Assembly: GCF_004362245.1 (NCBI RefSeq)
Contig: NZ_SNWM01000002.1
Location: 620,001-684,000, forward strand
DNA from: Pedobacter duraquae
GTDB lineage: Bacteria > Bacteroidota > Bacteroidia > Sphingobacteriales > Sphingobacteriaceae
Length of the DNA: 64,000 nucleotides
Direction of reading: 5' to 3'
Shown: in pieces, positions 1-8,103 of the stretch
Layout: the number at the start of each line of letters is the position of its first letter
Position numbering within the stretch: the first letter of the stretch is position 1
The notes under the pieces: generated by a model
Seen by the model: the letters and a program-made list of their open reading frames with translations, nothing else
What the model was told of the DNA's origin: nothing
Databases searched by the model: none
Translations under genes and position numbers: made by a program

Positions 1-774
1 TTTAATGCTGTTGATACTGGCAAGGCCATCACTGGAGCTCCGTATTTTATTGAGTACATAAACATCATCCTTAAAAAGATCTTCAGCCTTTAGCCTGCCA
101 TCCTCCAGTTGCAGTTTAATTATTTTGGCAAGTTGGTAGTTGGCGTAAAGATTAACAGGATCGTTAAAAAACTGAGCATTTAATTTCTCAAAAACAGCAT
201 TGATCCAGCTGGCATGGATTTCCGAAGGCACAACAATTCTGTTATCGCGCACCGTCACAGCATTCAAAAACTGGAGTGCTTCTGTCCTGCTGATGATGCC
301 GGTATATAGCGCGTCGCGCAGGGTGTAATCCAGTCGATCTGCACAAAGATCAGGAAGCTCACGCTCCAGGATGCCAAATGTTCCATGGAGAATCTGCTCA
401 ACGTGGTAGCCAAAACGATCCAGAATCTGCGGAATCTCCGAGTTTAGCAGTAGCCTCTCAAATTGCTGCTCGTGAAAATCCTCATTCTGATGTCCATACA
501 CATAATCTCCAACATGCGAAAAGGCAGTATGAGACAGGTCGTGCAGCAGTCCAGCGATTTGCTCAAGCTCCGTACCGCCCAGAAAACGAATAAGCATACA
601 TACCCCTATGGAGTGCTCCAGTCGGGTATGTTTAATACGGGGTTCCACTAAAAACACAGCACCACTCTGATGTATTCCGCCAAGACGTTTCAGTGCATTA
701 CTCTCCAGCAAAGCCCCTATTACAGCTGGACATTCCATGCTACCATAGATCATATCGTTCAGTTTTTCTCCCAT
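1..774 (-). CDS. HD-domain phosphohydrolase, 3' part cut by window edge
   Basis: The minus strand is open from an ATG at 774 to the window edge (258 codons read). The N-terminus begins MGEKLNDMIYGSMECPAVI. The HD signature is visible: an upstream H in RLEHSIGV, then HDLSHTAFSH. Further on comes a DRLDYTLRDAL stretch, which is typical of the SpoT/dGTPase-like HD phosphohydrolases annotated in Bacteroidota as 'HD domain-containing protein' (usually about 400 residues). An in-frame TAG lies upstream of the ATG, so the start is well bounded. A metal-dependent phosphohydrolase acting on a nucleotide or other phosphoester is likely; the substrate is unknown. The gene runs divergently from the gluconate operon. 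The C-terminal part lies outside the window. Confidence 0.85.
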   Translation of the reverse strand, partial: MGEKLNDMIYGSMECPAVIGALLESNALKRLGGIHQSGAVFLVEPRIKHTRLEHSIGVCMLIRFLGGTELEQIAGLLHDLSHTAFSHVGDYVYGHQNEDFHEQQFERLLLNSEIPQILDRFGYHVEQILHGTFGILERELPDLCADRLDYTLRDALYTGIISRTEALQFLNAVTVRDNRIVVPSEIHASWINAVFEKLNAQFFNDPVNLYANYQLAKIIKLQLEDGRLKAEDLFKDDVYVLNKIRSSSDGLASINSIK

Positions 775-896
775 ATTAACCAGTTTATCAGAAGAAACAA
801 TATTACTAATATTATTAGTTATTACGAACCAAAAAGACTAATTTTTATAGACTGAAAATCAGCAGATAAGCTAAGGATGGAATTTGATAGTCCGCA

Positions 897-941
897 TTGC
901 TTTTGGAATTCTTTCCTATATTAGTACCTGAACATGTTCAG
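897..941 (+). promoter_or_regulatory. Promoter and palindromic operator candidate of gluconate operon
   Basis: TTG at 897-899, a 17-nt spacer and TATATTAG at 917-924 fit the Bacteroidota -33/-7 pattern with one mismatch in TAnnTTTG. A perfect 14-bp palindrome, CTGAACATGTTCAG, follows at 928-941, about where transcription would start and 6 nt before the ATG at 948. The position suits a repressor operator; the repressor is not in the window. Confidence 0.4.
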
Positions 942-947
942 AATTTA

Positions 948-2450
948 ATGACAGAACCCTATATAATTGGCATTGATGTAGGCACAGGAAGCACCAAGGC
1001 ACTGGCAATCGCACTATCAGGCACTATACACCATGTTACACAACATAGTTACCCTACTTACAGTGAACGTGCAGGTATGAGCGAGCAAGATCCTGAAGAG
1101 ATCTGGGTCGCCTTTCAACACTGTATTCACGATATAATTTCCCACTGTGGAAAACAGCCCGTGGCCATTAGCATCAGCACGGCCATGCATAGCATTATTC
1201 CAGTATCGGAAGATGGAAAGGCATTGTCATACCTGATTACCTGGGCAGATTCCCGAAGCGAGGATATCGCAACAGCGTTACGTAATAGTCCCGAAGGCCC
1301 ACAGTTTTATAGAACTTCGGGCACACCAATCCATGCTATGTCTCCATTATGCAAGCTCCTCTGGTTAAAAAAGAGCGATCCCTTGTTATTTAATGCAAGC
1401 TCCAGATTCATTTCTATCAAGGCCTATATCTGGCATAAGCTCTTTGGCGAATTTGAAGAAGATTACGCCATTGCCTCTGCAACGGGATTATTTGATATTC
1501 TGGAATTGCAGTGGAGTGCAGACATTCTTGATTATGCGGGTATCACCTACCTCCAGCTCCCAAAGCCGGTACCCACCTACCATGTACGCACAGATATAAT
1601 CCCGGAAATAGCGACTCAGATGAACCTCAGCCCTGGCCTCAGCGTCTGTATCGGCGCGAGCGACGGATGTACAGCTAATCTGGGAACAGGGGTTGTAGCT
1701 TCTGGTACTGCGGCACTCACAATCGGAACTAGCGGTGCCGTCAGAATCACGAGTAGCCATCCTATTTACAATGAAGAAAGCATGACTTTCAATTACATCC
1801 TTGACAGCAATACGTATGTTTGTGGGGGAGCAATTAATAACGGTGGATTAGCCATAGACTGGGCAATTAAAACGCTTATGTCTGTAGAAAAAACCAAACA
1901 AAGTCACTTTGACACCTTCTTTCAACTGGCATCTGAAACTCCTGCCGGCGCTGATGGATTATTCTTCCTGCCTTACCTAACAGGCGATCGTGCACCAATC
2001 TGGGATAGCTCCAGTAACGGTGCCTTTATTGGACTTAAAAATAAACATACGCAGCAACATTTGTTCAAAGCGGTACTTGAAGGCGTCTGTTATCCTCTTT
2101 GTCAGATTTTAAATGCGCTGGAAAGGAATAACACAGCCATTGATAAAATTCACGTGAGCGGAGGTTTCATCAATTCACCCGTTTGGCTGCAAACGCTCTC
2201 CGATATCTGCGGAAAAAAATTATATCTGATGCAAACTGAAGATGCTTCGGCCATTGGTGCCGCTATCCTTGCTGCGAGAGTGCTCTTCCCAGGCGATGAG
2301 CGCATTGAACTAGCCAGTCAGGTTGCACAGGCTTTTGTTGTGCCCGATGTTAAAAGTCACGCGGTTTATCGGTCAAGATTACCTCTTTTCAGCAGACTTT
2401 ATTCCGATTTAAAAGAAACTATGCACCTTATCAACGACTTAAAAAACTAA
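948..2450 (+). CDS. gntK: FGGY-family carbohydrate kinase, probable gluconokinase
   Basis: A 501-residue sugar kinase of the FGGY family (about 500 aa is normal). The ATP/substrate-binding N-terminus GIDVGTGSTKA is at residues 8-18, the C-terminal signature region includes HVSGGFINSPVW, and the GADGLFFLPYLTGDRAPIW block is typical of gluconate/xylulose kinases. It would phosphorylate gluconate to 6-phosphogluconate in the cytoplasm. The ATG at 948 is preferred over an in-frame TTG at 897: it places GIDVGTG at the usual distance from the N-terminus, and the TTG fits better as a -33 element. The next gene, a GntP permease, starts 1 nt after the stop, so the two form an operon. The gluconate assignment rests mainly on that neighbour; another sugar acid is possible. 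Confidence 0.82.
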   Translation: MTEPYIIGIDVGTGSTKALAIALSGTIHHVTQHSYPTYSERAGMSEQDPEEIWVAFQHCIHDIISHCGKQPVAISISTAMHSIIPVSEDGKALSYLITWADSRSEDIATALRNSPEGPQFYRTSGTPIHAMSPLCKLLWLKKSDPLLFNASSRFISIKAYIWHKLFGEFEEDYAIASATGLFDILELQWSADILDYAGITYLQLPKPVPTYHVRTDIIPEIATQMNLSPGLSVCIGASDGCTANLGTGVVASGTAALTIGTSGAVRITSSHPIYNEESMTFNYILDSNTYVCGGAINNGGLAIDWAIKTLMSVEKTKQSHFDTFFQLASETPAGADGLFFLPYLTGDRAPIWDSSSNGAFIGLKNKHTQQHLFKAVLEGVCYPLCQILNALERNNTAIDKIHVSGGFINSPVWLQTLSDICGKKLYLMQTEDASAIGAAILAARVLFPGDERIELASQVAQAFVVPDVKSHAVYRSRLPLFSRLYSDLKETMHLINDLKN

Positions 2451-2451
2451 C

Positions 2452-3747
2452 ATGGGCTTACTCTCTGTTTTATTCGGCATTCTGATTTTGTTGGTACTCA
2501 TCATCAAGAAACTAAACCCCATGCTGGCCCTGCTGATTGCATCCATCGTTACAGGTCTATTACTCGGAATGCCGGCGGCAAAAGTGATGATTTCCATTAC
2601 CAATGGCATTGGCAGTACGCTTGGCAGTATGGTAATGGTATTGGCATTGGGAGCAATGATTGGTAAGCTTGCTGAAGACAGCGGCGCAGCCAAAAAGATT
2701 GTCTATGTCCTCATTCGCATTTTCGGTTTCAAAAATATCCAATGGGCAGTATTACTTACCGGAATTCTAGTAGGGATTCCTTTGTTTTACAATGCTGGTT
2801 TTGTGGTGCTGATCCCCCTGGTTTTTACTATTGCCAGTGCGGCTAAGCTTCCAAAACTTTACGTAGGTATTCCTATGGCGGCGGCACTATCTGTTACGCA
2901 TGGTTTTTTACCCCCACATCCCGGGCCTGTTGCGTTGGCCGGGATTTTCCACGCTGATTTGGGTAAGGTGTTGATTTACGGGTTTACGCTGAGTGTCCCT
3001 ATAGCGATCCTGGCAGGTATTGTGCTACCCAGGATAATCATTAAGCTACCGCAAAAAAATGGGATCGAACTGTCTGCTTTTAATTTCGATGGAGAGCAGG
3101 CCTTACCTTCAGCTTTCAAAAGCTTCGTCATCGCCCTTTCTCCAATTTTTTTAATTGCAGCGGGCACTGTCGGAAGTCTACTTTTTGCATCCGGACCTTT
3201 GCATACGTTGTTTATCGTGTTGTCAGACCCCACGCTGGCGCTGCTCACCTCCTTGCTGATTACTTTGTTGATTCAGAAACTAAGTATCCAACAGGCTATG
3301 GAATCATGTGTGGAAGGCGTAAAAGGTATCGCAATGATCCTGATGATCATTGCCGCTGGTGGAGCATTTAAGCAGATCCTGGTAGATAGCGCTATTGGTG
3401 AGCAAGTTAAGGCACTTGCAGCTTCTATACATGCCAATCCTTTATTTTTGGGATGGCTCATTGCGGCAGTATTGCGTGTAACACTCGGTTCAGCCACAGT
3501 GGCCGCCCTTACCGCGTCGGGTATGGTCATCCCTTTTATTGCTGGTGGCGCTTCGCCCGAATTAATGGTATTGGCGATAGGCTCTGGGAGCTTGATGTTT
3601 TCACATGTTAACGATACCGGATTCTGGATGTTCAAAGAATACTTCAACCTGAGTTTAAAGGAAACGTTTAAAACCTGGACCTTAATGGAAACAATAGTAT
3701 CATTACTTGGACTTGCAGGCGTAATGCTTTTAAGTGCGGTAGTATAA
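2452..3747 (+). CDS. gntP: GntP-family gluconate:H+ symporter
   Basis: A 431-residue polytopic membrane protein with 12 or more hydrophobic segments. It carries GntP-family hallmarks: an N-terminal GLLSVLFGILILLVLI helix, the ALGAMIGKLAEDSGAA motif, the HGFLPPHPGPVALAG loop and the C-terminal SHVNDTGFWMFKEYF motif. It probably imports gluconate or a related hexonate with protons across the inner membrane and feeds the kinase encoded directly upstream, with a 1-nt gap. Its stop codon abuts the stop of the convergent PAP2 gene with no spacer. The length matches E. coli GntP-type permeases. Confidence 0.88.
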   Translation: MGLLSVLFGILILLVLIIKKLNPMLALLIASIVTGLLLGMPAAKVMISITNGIGSTLGSMVMVLALGAMIGKLAEDSGAAKKIVYVLIRIFGFKNIQWAVLLTGILVGIPLFYNAGFVVLIPLVFTIASAAKLPKLYVGIPMAAALSVTHGFLPPHPGPVALAGIFHADLGKVLIYGFTLSVPIAILAGIVLPRIIIKLPQKNGIELSAFNFDGEQALPSAFKSFVIALSPIFLIAAGTVGSLLFASGPLHTLFIVLSDPTLALLTSLLITLLIQKLSIQQAMESCVEGVKGIAMILMIIAAGGAFKQILVDSAIGEQVKALAASIHANPLFLGWLIAAVLRVTLGSATVAALTASGMVIPFIAGGASPELMVLAIGSGSLMFSHVNDTGFWMFKEYFNLSLKETFKTWTLMETIVSLLGLAGVMLLSAVV

Positions 3748-4386
3748 CTATACTTTTCCTGGAGTTTTCAGATACTGATAGCTGAGCACGAGCAAACAGA
3801 TCAGCCCCAGAATGAATCCGGCAAGCACATCGGTAAACCAATGTGCACCGAGGTATACCCTCGAAAAAGGAACCAGAAAGACAAGTGCCGCTGAAAAAAC
3901 AGCTACAGACATCCTGATGATGTTGGGGATGGATTTTAGCTGATACATTAATAGGATCAGGAATCCAAAAAAGGCCACATAAAATACTGTATGACCACTG
4001 GGAAAGCTCTGTAACCGTGTTTTATGATAAATTCGGACAAGATCTGCTGTAGGCCTGGGTCTATTCACAGCTACTTTAACGACAAACATTACTGCTCCCG
4101 AAATCCCCGTCGCCAGCACATACCAGCCCTCCTTTTTATATTTGAAAACAAAGAATGTTAGTGCGGTTACCATTACAATGATGTAAGAGTTTGGCGACTC
4201 CCCAAACCAGCTGACGAAGCTCATAAACGTATCGATGATCGGGTAGTCATAATGCTGGATCCGGTGTGAGATACCCCTATCAATAAAGGATAAAGGAAAG
4301 AGGAGTACCAGCAAGGTGAGCAGTGCAAAACCTAGAGCCAGTCCGGTAACAGTTCTGAAGAGTATTTTTTTTCTACGGTCGTTCAT
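3748..4386 (-). CDS. PAP2-family membrane phosphatase
   Basis: A 212-residue integral membrane protein with the three PAP2 phosphatase motifs in order: KVAVNRPRP (C1, about 105-113), PSGHTVFY (C2) and SRVYLGAHWFTDVLAG (C3, with the catalytic His followed by Asp). About six transmembrane helices surround them. Such enzymes dephosphorylate lipid phosphates such as undecaprenyl pyrophosphate or phosphatidic acid at the outer face of the inner membrane. The substrate cannot be told from sequence. The gene is convergent with gntP (stop codons adjacent) and divergent from the SDR gene. Confidence 0.86.
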   Translation of the reverse strand: MNDRRKKILFRTVTGLALGFALLTLLVLLFPLSFIDRGISHRIQHYDYPIIDTFMSFVSWFGESPNSYIIVMVTALTFFVFKYKKEGWYVLATGISGAVMFVVKVAVNRPRPTADLVRIYHKTRLQSFPSGHTVFYVAFFGFLILLMYQLKSIPNIIRMSVAVFSAALVFLVPFSRVYLGAHWFTDVLAGFILGLICLLVLSYQYLKTPGKV

Positions 4387-4447
4387 CTATTAAATTAAGG
4401 CATCAGCGAAAAGACATTTTAACTCAACAATCCTGAGTCGCATATGT

Positions 4448-4455
4448 TATATTTG
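4448..4455 (+). promoter_or_regulatory. -7 element candidate (TATATTTG) of SDR gene
   Basis: TATATTTG is an exact match to TAnnTTTG, 25 nt upstream of the ATG at 4481. No clear TTG lies at the expected -33 distance, so support is limited. Confidence 0.3.
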
Positions 4456-4480
4456 TTTATCATTTTATATCGAGCGCAAT

Positions 4481-5263
4481 ATGCAAATTTCCCTGAACAA
4501 CAGGCATGCCGTAATCTGTGGCAGCACACAAGGCATCGGTCTGGCTACGGCCATTGAACTCGCCAGCTTAGGCGCCAGTTGTACCCTGATTGCCAGAAAT
4601 GAACAGTCACTACAGGATGCTGTAGCCCAATTACCTATTACAGACGGGCAGCAGCATGGGTATGCAGTAGCCGATTTTTCTGATCCTGCAGCAGTACAAC
4701 AGGCTATCGAAAATAGTATCGCTAAACCCGTTCATATCCTCATCAATAATTCAGGAGGGCCAAAAGCCGGACCAATCACCGAGGCTGAACCAACAGATTT
4801 CACTGCAGCTTTTCAGCAGCACATTGTCAATAACCAGAATCTTGTCAATGCTGTATTGCCCGGAATGAAATCCGCCGGCTACGGCCGCATCATTAATATC
4901 GTATCTACCTCGGTCAAAACTCCACTGGCCAATCTCGGCGTATCCAATACCATCCGTGCGGCAGTGGCTGGCTGGTCAAAGACATTAGCTAATGAAATCG
5001 GACAATTTAACATTACGGTAAATAACGTACTGCCAGGTTTGACCGCCACTGCAAGATTGGAAAGTTTAATGGAAAACACTGCAAAAAGCAGCGCAACCAA
5101 CATTGGTGAGGTTGAAAAAAACTTATTGAGCAGTATTCCAATGCGCAGGTTTGGCACAGCGGCAGAAATCGCTAATGTAATCGCATTCCTGGCTTCACCC
5201 GCTGCAGCATATGTTAACGGCACAAACATCCCTGTCGACGGCGGTCGTACGCCGGCATTTTAA
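4481..5263 (+). CDS. SDR-family protein with altered catalytic Tyr/Lys
   Basis: A 260-residue Rossmann-fold short-chain dehydrogenase/reductase. The cofactor motif GSTQGIG is at residues 14-20, the NNSGG motif follows, the C-terminal PVDGG is present, and the catalytic Ser region reads RIINIVSTS. Where classical SDRs have YxxxK, this protein aligns as SNTIR, so both catalytic Tyr and Lys are replaced (Ser and Arg). A sizeable group of FabG-like proteins with an NxxR-type motif exists in Proteobacteria and Bacteroidota, but their reaction is poorly known. It may bind NAD(P) without classical reductase chemistry. Its TAA overlaps the start of the next gene (TAATG), implying co-translation with the GH19 protein. 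Confidence 0.8.
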   Translation: MQISLNNRHAVICGSTQGIGLATAIELASLGASCTLIARNEQSLQDAVAQLPITDGQQHGYAVADFSDPAAVQQAIENSIAKPVHILINNSGGPKAGPITEAEPTDFTAAFQQHIVNNQNLVNAVLPGMKSAGYGRIINIVSTSVKTPLANLGVSNTIRAAVAGWSKTLANEIGQFNITVNNVLPGLTATARLESLMENTAKSSATNIGEVEKNLLSSIPMRRFGTAAEIANVIAFLASPAAAYVNGTNIPVDGGRTPAF

Positions 5264-6207
5264 TGATGAAGGGCCTCAAGCATCTTTTAATCTTTCTCTT
5301 GGTGATTAAAGGTGGATTTGCACCAATTTATGCTCAACCTATATCAAGGTATTTCACAGCAAAAAACTATCAGACTTTATTTCCCAATCACGCGTCTTTT
5401 TACAGTTATGCCGCATTTATTAAAGCAGCAACCGAAATGAGAAATATCAGTGTCGAGATAGAAATGAGAGATGTGTATTTATTTCGAATTACTAGAACAG
5501 ACGAATTGACTAAAATATCAAAAGTAGTTCGTGAGGATTCGGAATGGAACGAGTCATGGGCAAAAGCCAAACCTTACCGAAAGTTCACGATCCGCTTCGC
5601 GGATTTTTGCAACAATGGAAATCTCAGCCTTAATAAAAAAGAACTAGCAGCATTTTTCGCACAGTCAGCACATGAAACCAAAAATGGTCAGGACGGTAAT
5701 TTTAATTCGGGTTTGATATTCATACACGAAATTGATACAAGTTTAGCATACAAAACTGATAACAAAATCTACCCTGCAGTAGCGGGGAAAAAATATTACG
5801 GTCGTGGCCCCTTACAGCTTAGCTATAATGGAAATTATGGCTTTGCATCTTCCTGTATTTATGGGGATCAAAACATTTTGTTGAATAACCCGGAAATCCT
5901 CGAGAAAGATGCCGTTGCAGCATTTAAGACAGCTATATATTTCTGGATGACACCTCAAAGCATAAGGCCTTCAGCACATCAGGTAATGACAGGGTTATGG
6001 AAACCTGGTGCCGATGATCAGCGCAAGGGTCGCGTCGCGGGCTTTGGCATGGTCACAAATATCATCAATGGGGCCTTGGAATGTAATCAAGGTGAGAAGA
6101 ACGCAGCCATGCAGGATCGCATCGGTTTTTATAAAGCATTCCTAAAAAGACTGGGTGGCACAGATGCCAATTGCAACTGTTCATGTGGAACAATGCAGTC
6201 GTATTAA
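5263..6207 (+). CDS. Secreted glycoside hydrolase family 19 (chitinase-like) protein
   Basis: A 314-residue protein with an N-terminal signal peptide (hydrophobic LLIFLLVIKGGF, cleavage likely after IYA). The GH19 fold follows: AFFAQSAHETKNG carries the first catalytic Glu, then KKYYGRGPLQLSYNGNYG and, later, FGMVTNIINGALECNQG. These are hallmark blocks of class I chitinases and GH19 lysozyme-like endolysins. It would cleave chitin or peptidoglycan-type GlcNAc polymers in the periplasm or outside the cell. The ATG at 5263 overlaps the preceding stop; the ATG at 5266 is an equally good start. A Cys-rich tail (CNCSCG) ends the protein. Confidence 0.82.
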   Translation: MMKGLKHLLIFLLVIKGGFAPIYAQPISRYFTAKNYQTLFPNHASFYSYAAFIKAATEMRNISVEIEMRDVYLFRITRTDELTKISKVVREDSEWNESWAKAKPYRKFTIRFADFCNNGNLSLNKKELAAFFAQSAHETKNGQDGNFNSGLIFIHEIDTSLAYKTDNKIYPAVAGKKYYGRGPLQLSYNGNYGFASSCIYGDQNILLNNPEILEKDAVAAFKTAIYFWMTPQSIRPSAHQVMTGLWKPGADDQRKGRVAGFGMVTNIINGALECNQGEKNAAMQDRIGFYKAFLKRLGGTDANCNCSCGTMQSY

Positions 6208-6251
6208 AAAAGGCGTAACTCAGCTGAGGTAAACGAGAATAAAAATTAAGC

Positions 6252-6407
6252 TTACCTGAACAGTGCTGGATTTAAAGGACAGTTATCACACCGTTTACCC
6301 TTTTTGTACTTTTCACAGCACTTCTTTTTCAGTTTCTTAACTTTTATTCCCTTTAGATCGTTTTTGTCTTTCTTACCCGCTTTATCTTTTTTATCCTTTT
6401 TCGACAA
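6252..6407 (-). CDS. Small Lys/Cys-rich protein downstream of ferritin
   Basis: A 51-codon reading frame begins 13 nt after the ferritin stop, on the same strand. It has a Lys/Asp-rich N-half (SKKDKKDKAGKKDKNDLKG) and a compact C-half, KKCCEKYKKGKRCDNCP, with four cysteines in a CC-x8-C-x2-C arrangement. There is no ATG; TTG at 6407 is the only common start after an in-frame TAA at 6419-6417, with ATT at 6410 as an alternative. The strongly patterned composition and the four-Cys cluster argue for a real gene rather than noise. Function is unknown. A metal-binding or iron-related role with ferritin is an inference from position and cysteines only. Confidence 0.6.
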   Translation of the reverse strand: MSKKDKKDKAGKKDKNDLKGIKVKKLKKKCCEKYKKGKRCDNCPLNPALFR

Positions 6408-6420
6408 AATATTGAATTAG

Positions 6421-6954
6421 TTATTCAGCTTCGCTGGAGTATTTAATTTTACCAACGTTTTTATCAATTTCCCAGCTACCAGTTCCTTCTTCGCCGATCA
6501 GTTCGAACAATTCAAGGGCTCTTCTAGCTTTATATTCTTCTTCACGTTGTTCTTTAAAGAACCAGTTCAGGAATTCTACAGTTACAAAATCCTGCTCTTT
6601 ATAGCAACGGGCAGCGATGTTTTTAATAGACTGTGTTACACTAATTTCCTGATCCAAAGCATCTTCAAAGATCTCTCTAAAAGAGTTGAATTCAGTTTTA
6701 ACAGCTGTAATTTCAGGAGAGATAGCAGTACCTCCCATATCCAGTACATATTTAAAGAATTTCAATTGGTGTTGTCTTTCTTCCTCAGCTTGTTTAAAGA
6801 AATAATCTGAAGAAAAATCAAAGCCATTCTGGTTACACCACGATGCCATTGCTAAATATATAGACGAAGAATGAGCTTCTTTTTTTATTTGTTGATTTAA
6901 GAGCGCTTCCACATCTGAGGAAAGCAAGCACTTAACGCGCATGATATCTTTCAT
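6421..6954 (-). CDS. ftnA: Ferritin
   Basis: A 177-residue non-haem ferritin. The four-helix ferroxidase pattern is visible: QQIKKEAHSSSIYLAMASWC in helix A, then QAEEERQHQLKFFKYV in helix B (ExxH), then EFLNWFFKEQREEEYKAR with E and Q/E ligands in helices C-D. Length and motifs match bacterial FtnA. It stores iron as a mineral core in the cytoplasm and oxidises Fe(II). The start at ATG 6954 gives MKDIMRVKCLLS, matching the usual Bacteroidota ferritin N-terminus. It is followed at 13 nt by a tiny Cys-rich gene on the same strand. Confidence 0.93.
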   Translation of the reverse strand: MKDIMRVKCLLSSDVEALLNQQIKKEAHSSSIYLAMASWCNQNGFDFSSDYFFKQAEEERQHQLKFFKYVLDMGGTAISPEITAVKTEFNSFREIFEDALDQEISVTQSIKNIAARCYKEQDFVTVEFLNWFFKEQREEEYKARRALELFELIGEEGTGSWEIDKNVGKIKYSSEAE

Positions 6955-6985
6955 ATTCTTGATTTTAATATATCCTATTGATAAC

Positions 6986-6993
6986 CAAAAATA
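6986..6993 (-). promoter_or_regulatory. -7 element candidate (TATTTTTG) of ferritin gene
   Basis: Read on the minus strand, TATTTTTG matches TAnnTTTG and lies about 31 nt upstream of the ferritin ATG. No good TTG at -33 was seen. Confidence 0.3.
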
Positions 6994-7057
6994 GTGCTAG
7001 TAATTTAAAGGAGAGAATATAAAAGAAATATGGAACGAGTCTAAACCTAGTTAAGGC

Positions 7058-7426
7058 TTAGATCCTTACAAGCCTGTCATGAATAATGTGGTTCAACTCC
7101 AACATTACGAAGGTACCTTGCAGCAAATCTTTGAGGGCAATAATCTCTAAAAGAGAAAGTACATAACAATGATCGCAGGCACAAATAAACAGGATTTCCA
7201 GGTCTGCAGCTTTTTCTGAGTTCAGGAGCAAAGCTTCGATATCGATGTTGTAAACAGCTTTCTTTAACTTCAGGATATTGCGGTAATCAAAGCGGGCAGT
7301 TTTTCCTGCAAATTCTACGTACCAGCAAGACTCACTATCAGATTGATAAATGGTGCCGGCGTAATTACCAAACACTTTTGTCCAGTTTAAGGTAGTAGTA
7401 TTAGGTGCAGTAATGGTTATTGCCAT
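7058..7426 (-). CDS. Conserved-looking hypothetical protein, 122 aa
   Basis: Not recognised with confidence. The first ATG (7426) gives MAITITAPNTTT; a TTG 21 nt upstream would add seven residues. The sequence is a mixed alpha/beta soluble protein with no signal peptide. A C-terminal half (LEILFICACDHCYVLSLLEIIALKDLL) contains a CxCxxC cluster followed by a helix. The layout recalls small Bacteroidota proteins in which a Cys cluster is followed by an L-rich helix, but that similarity is weak. It sits alone between ferritin and a divergent thioredoxin gene. Confidence 0.6.
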   Translation of the reverse strand: MAITITAPNTTTLNWTKVFGNYAGTIYQSDSESCWYVEFAGKTARFDYRNILKLKKAVYNIDIEALLLNSEKAADLEILFICACDHCYVLSLLEIIALKDLLQGTFVMLELNHIIHDRLVRI

Positions 7427-7533
7427 GTATACAATTGCTTTATACAAAGATTGAAATTATTTAGATTCAATCCAAACATATTGATTATTATTTTTAAACA
7501 TACTAAATAAGACCGTTAGACTCTCTACACAAT

Positions 7534-7564
7534 TTGCACTAATATCCTATAAATGTTATCTTTA
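7534..7564 (+). promoter_or_regulatory. Promoter candidate for thioredoxin-fold gene pair
   Basis: TTG at 7534-7536, a 20-nt spacer and TATCTTTA at 7557-7564 (one mismatch to TAnnTTTG). The predicted transcript would have a leader of about 40 nt before the ATG at 7611. Confidence 0.35.
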
Positions 7565-7610
7565 CCTTAACACCGGCATTACAAGGTTTATCATATTTTA
7601 ATTTTGACGC

Positions 7611-8099
7611 ATGCGGTTACTGGTTATTTTCTGCTTAGCAATTTCGCTATCCCTATTTGCCTTTCAGACGAAGGCCCAGCCTATTAAACTGTTGAAGCTT
7701 GATCAGTTGGAAAAACGGATAGAATTGGGTAAAGACACCTTGTATATCGTAAATTTTTGGGCTACCTGGTGTCTACCCTGTCTGGAAGAACTTCCGCATT
7801 TTGAGAAACTCAAAGTTAAGGTGGCGGGGCAGAAAGTAAAAATACTTTTGGTAAGTCTTGATTTCAAATCAAAGCTTAAGTCTGATGTAACGGCAATAGT
7901 AAAAAAACTAAAACTTAAAAACGAAGTGTTTTTGCTGGATGAAGCAAGTCAGCAAAACTATATCGACAGGATCAGCAAAGACTGGTCTGGCGCATTACCT
8001 GCAACGCTCTTTATCAATAAACAAAAAAACAGGCGAAGTTTCTTTGAGCAGGAATTTACCTATAATGAACTACTAGCAAGCTACAACATAAACAAATAA
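7611..8099 (+). CDS. Secreted TlpA-like thiol-disulfide oxidoreductase
   Basis: A 162-residue thioredoxin-fold protein with a signal peptide (LLVIFCLAISLSLFAF, cleavage near KAQ) and the active site FWATWCLPCLEELPHF (CLPC) at about residues 51-66. A cis-Pro region follows at GALPATLFIN. It is likely periplasmic, reducing disulfides in envelope proteins. The next gene, another thioredoxin-fold protein, starts 4 nt after the stop, so they are probably co-transcribed. Electron supply (a CcdA/DsbD homologue) is not in the window. Confidence 0.87.
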   Translation: MRLLVIFCLAISLSLFAFQTKAQPIKLLKLDQLEKRIELGKDTLYIVNFWATWCLPCLEELPHFEKLKVKVAGQKVKILLVSLDFKSKLKSDVTAIVKKLKLKNEVFLLDEASQQNYIDRISKDWSGALPATLFINKQKNRRSFFEQEFTYNELLASYNINK

Positions 8100-8103
8100 G
8101 CAT

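Noticed and set aside
897..947. N-terminal extension of the gluconate kinase from TTG at 897
   Set aside because: The ATG at 948 gives the normal FGGY N-terminus, and the TTG sits exactly where a -33 element is expected.
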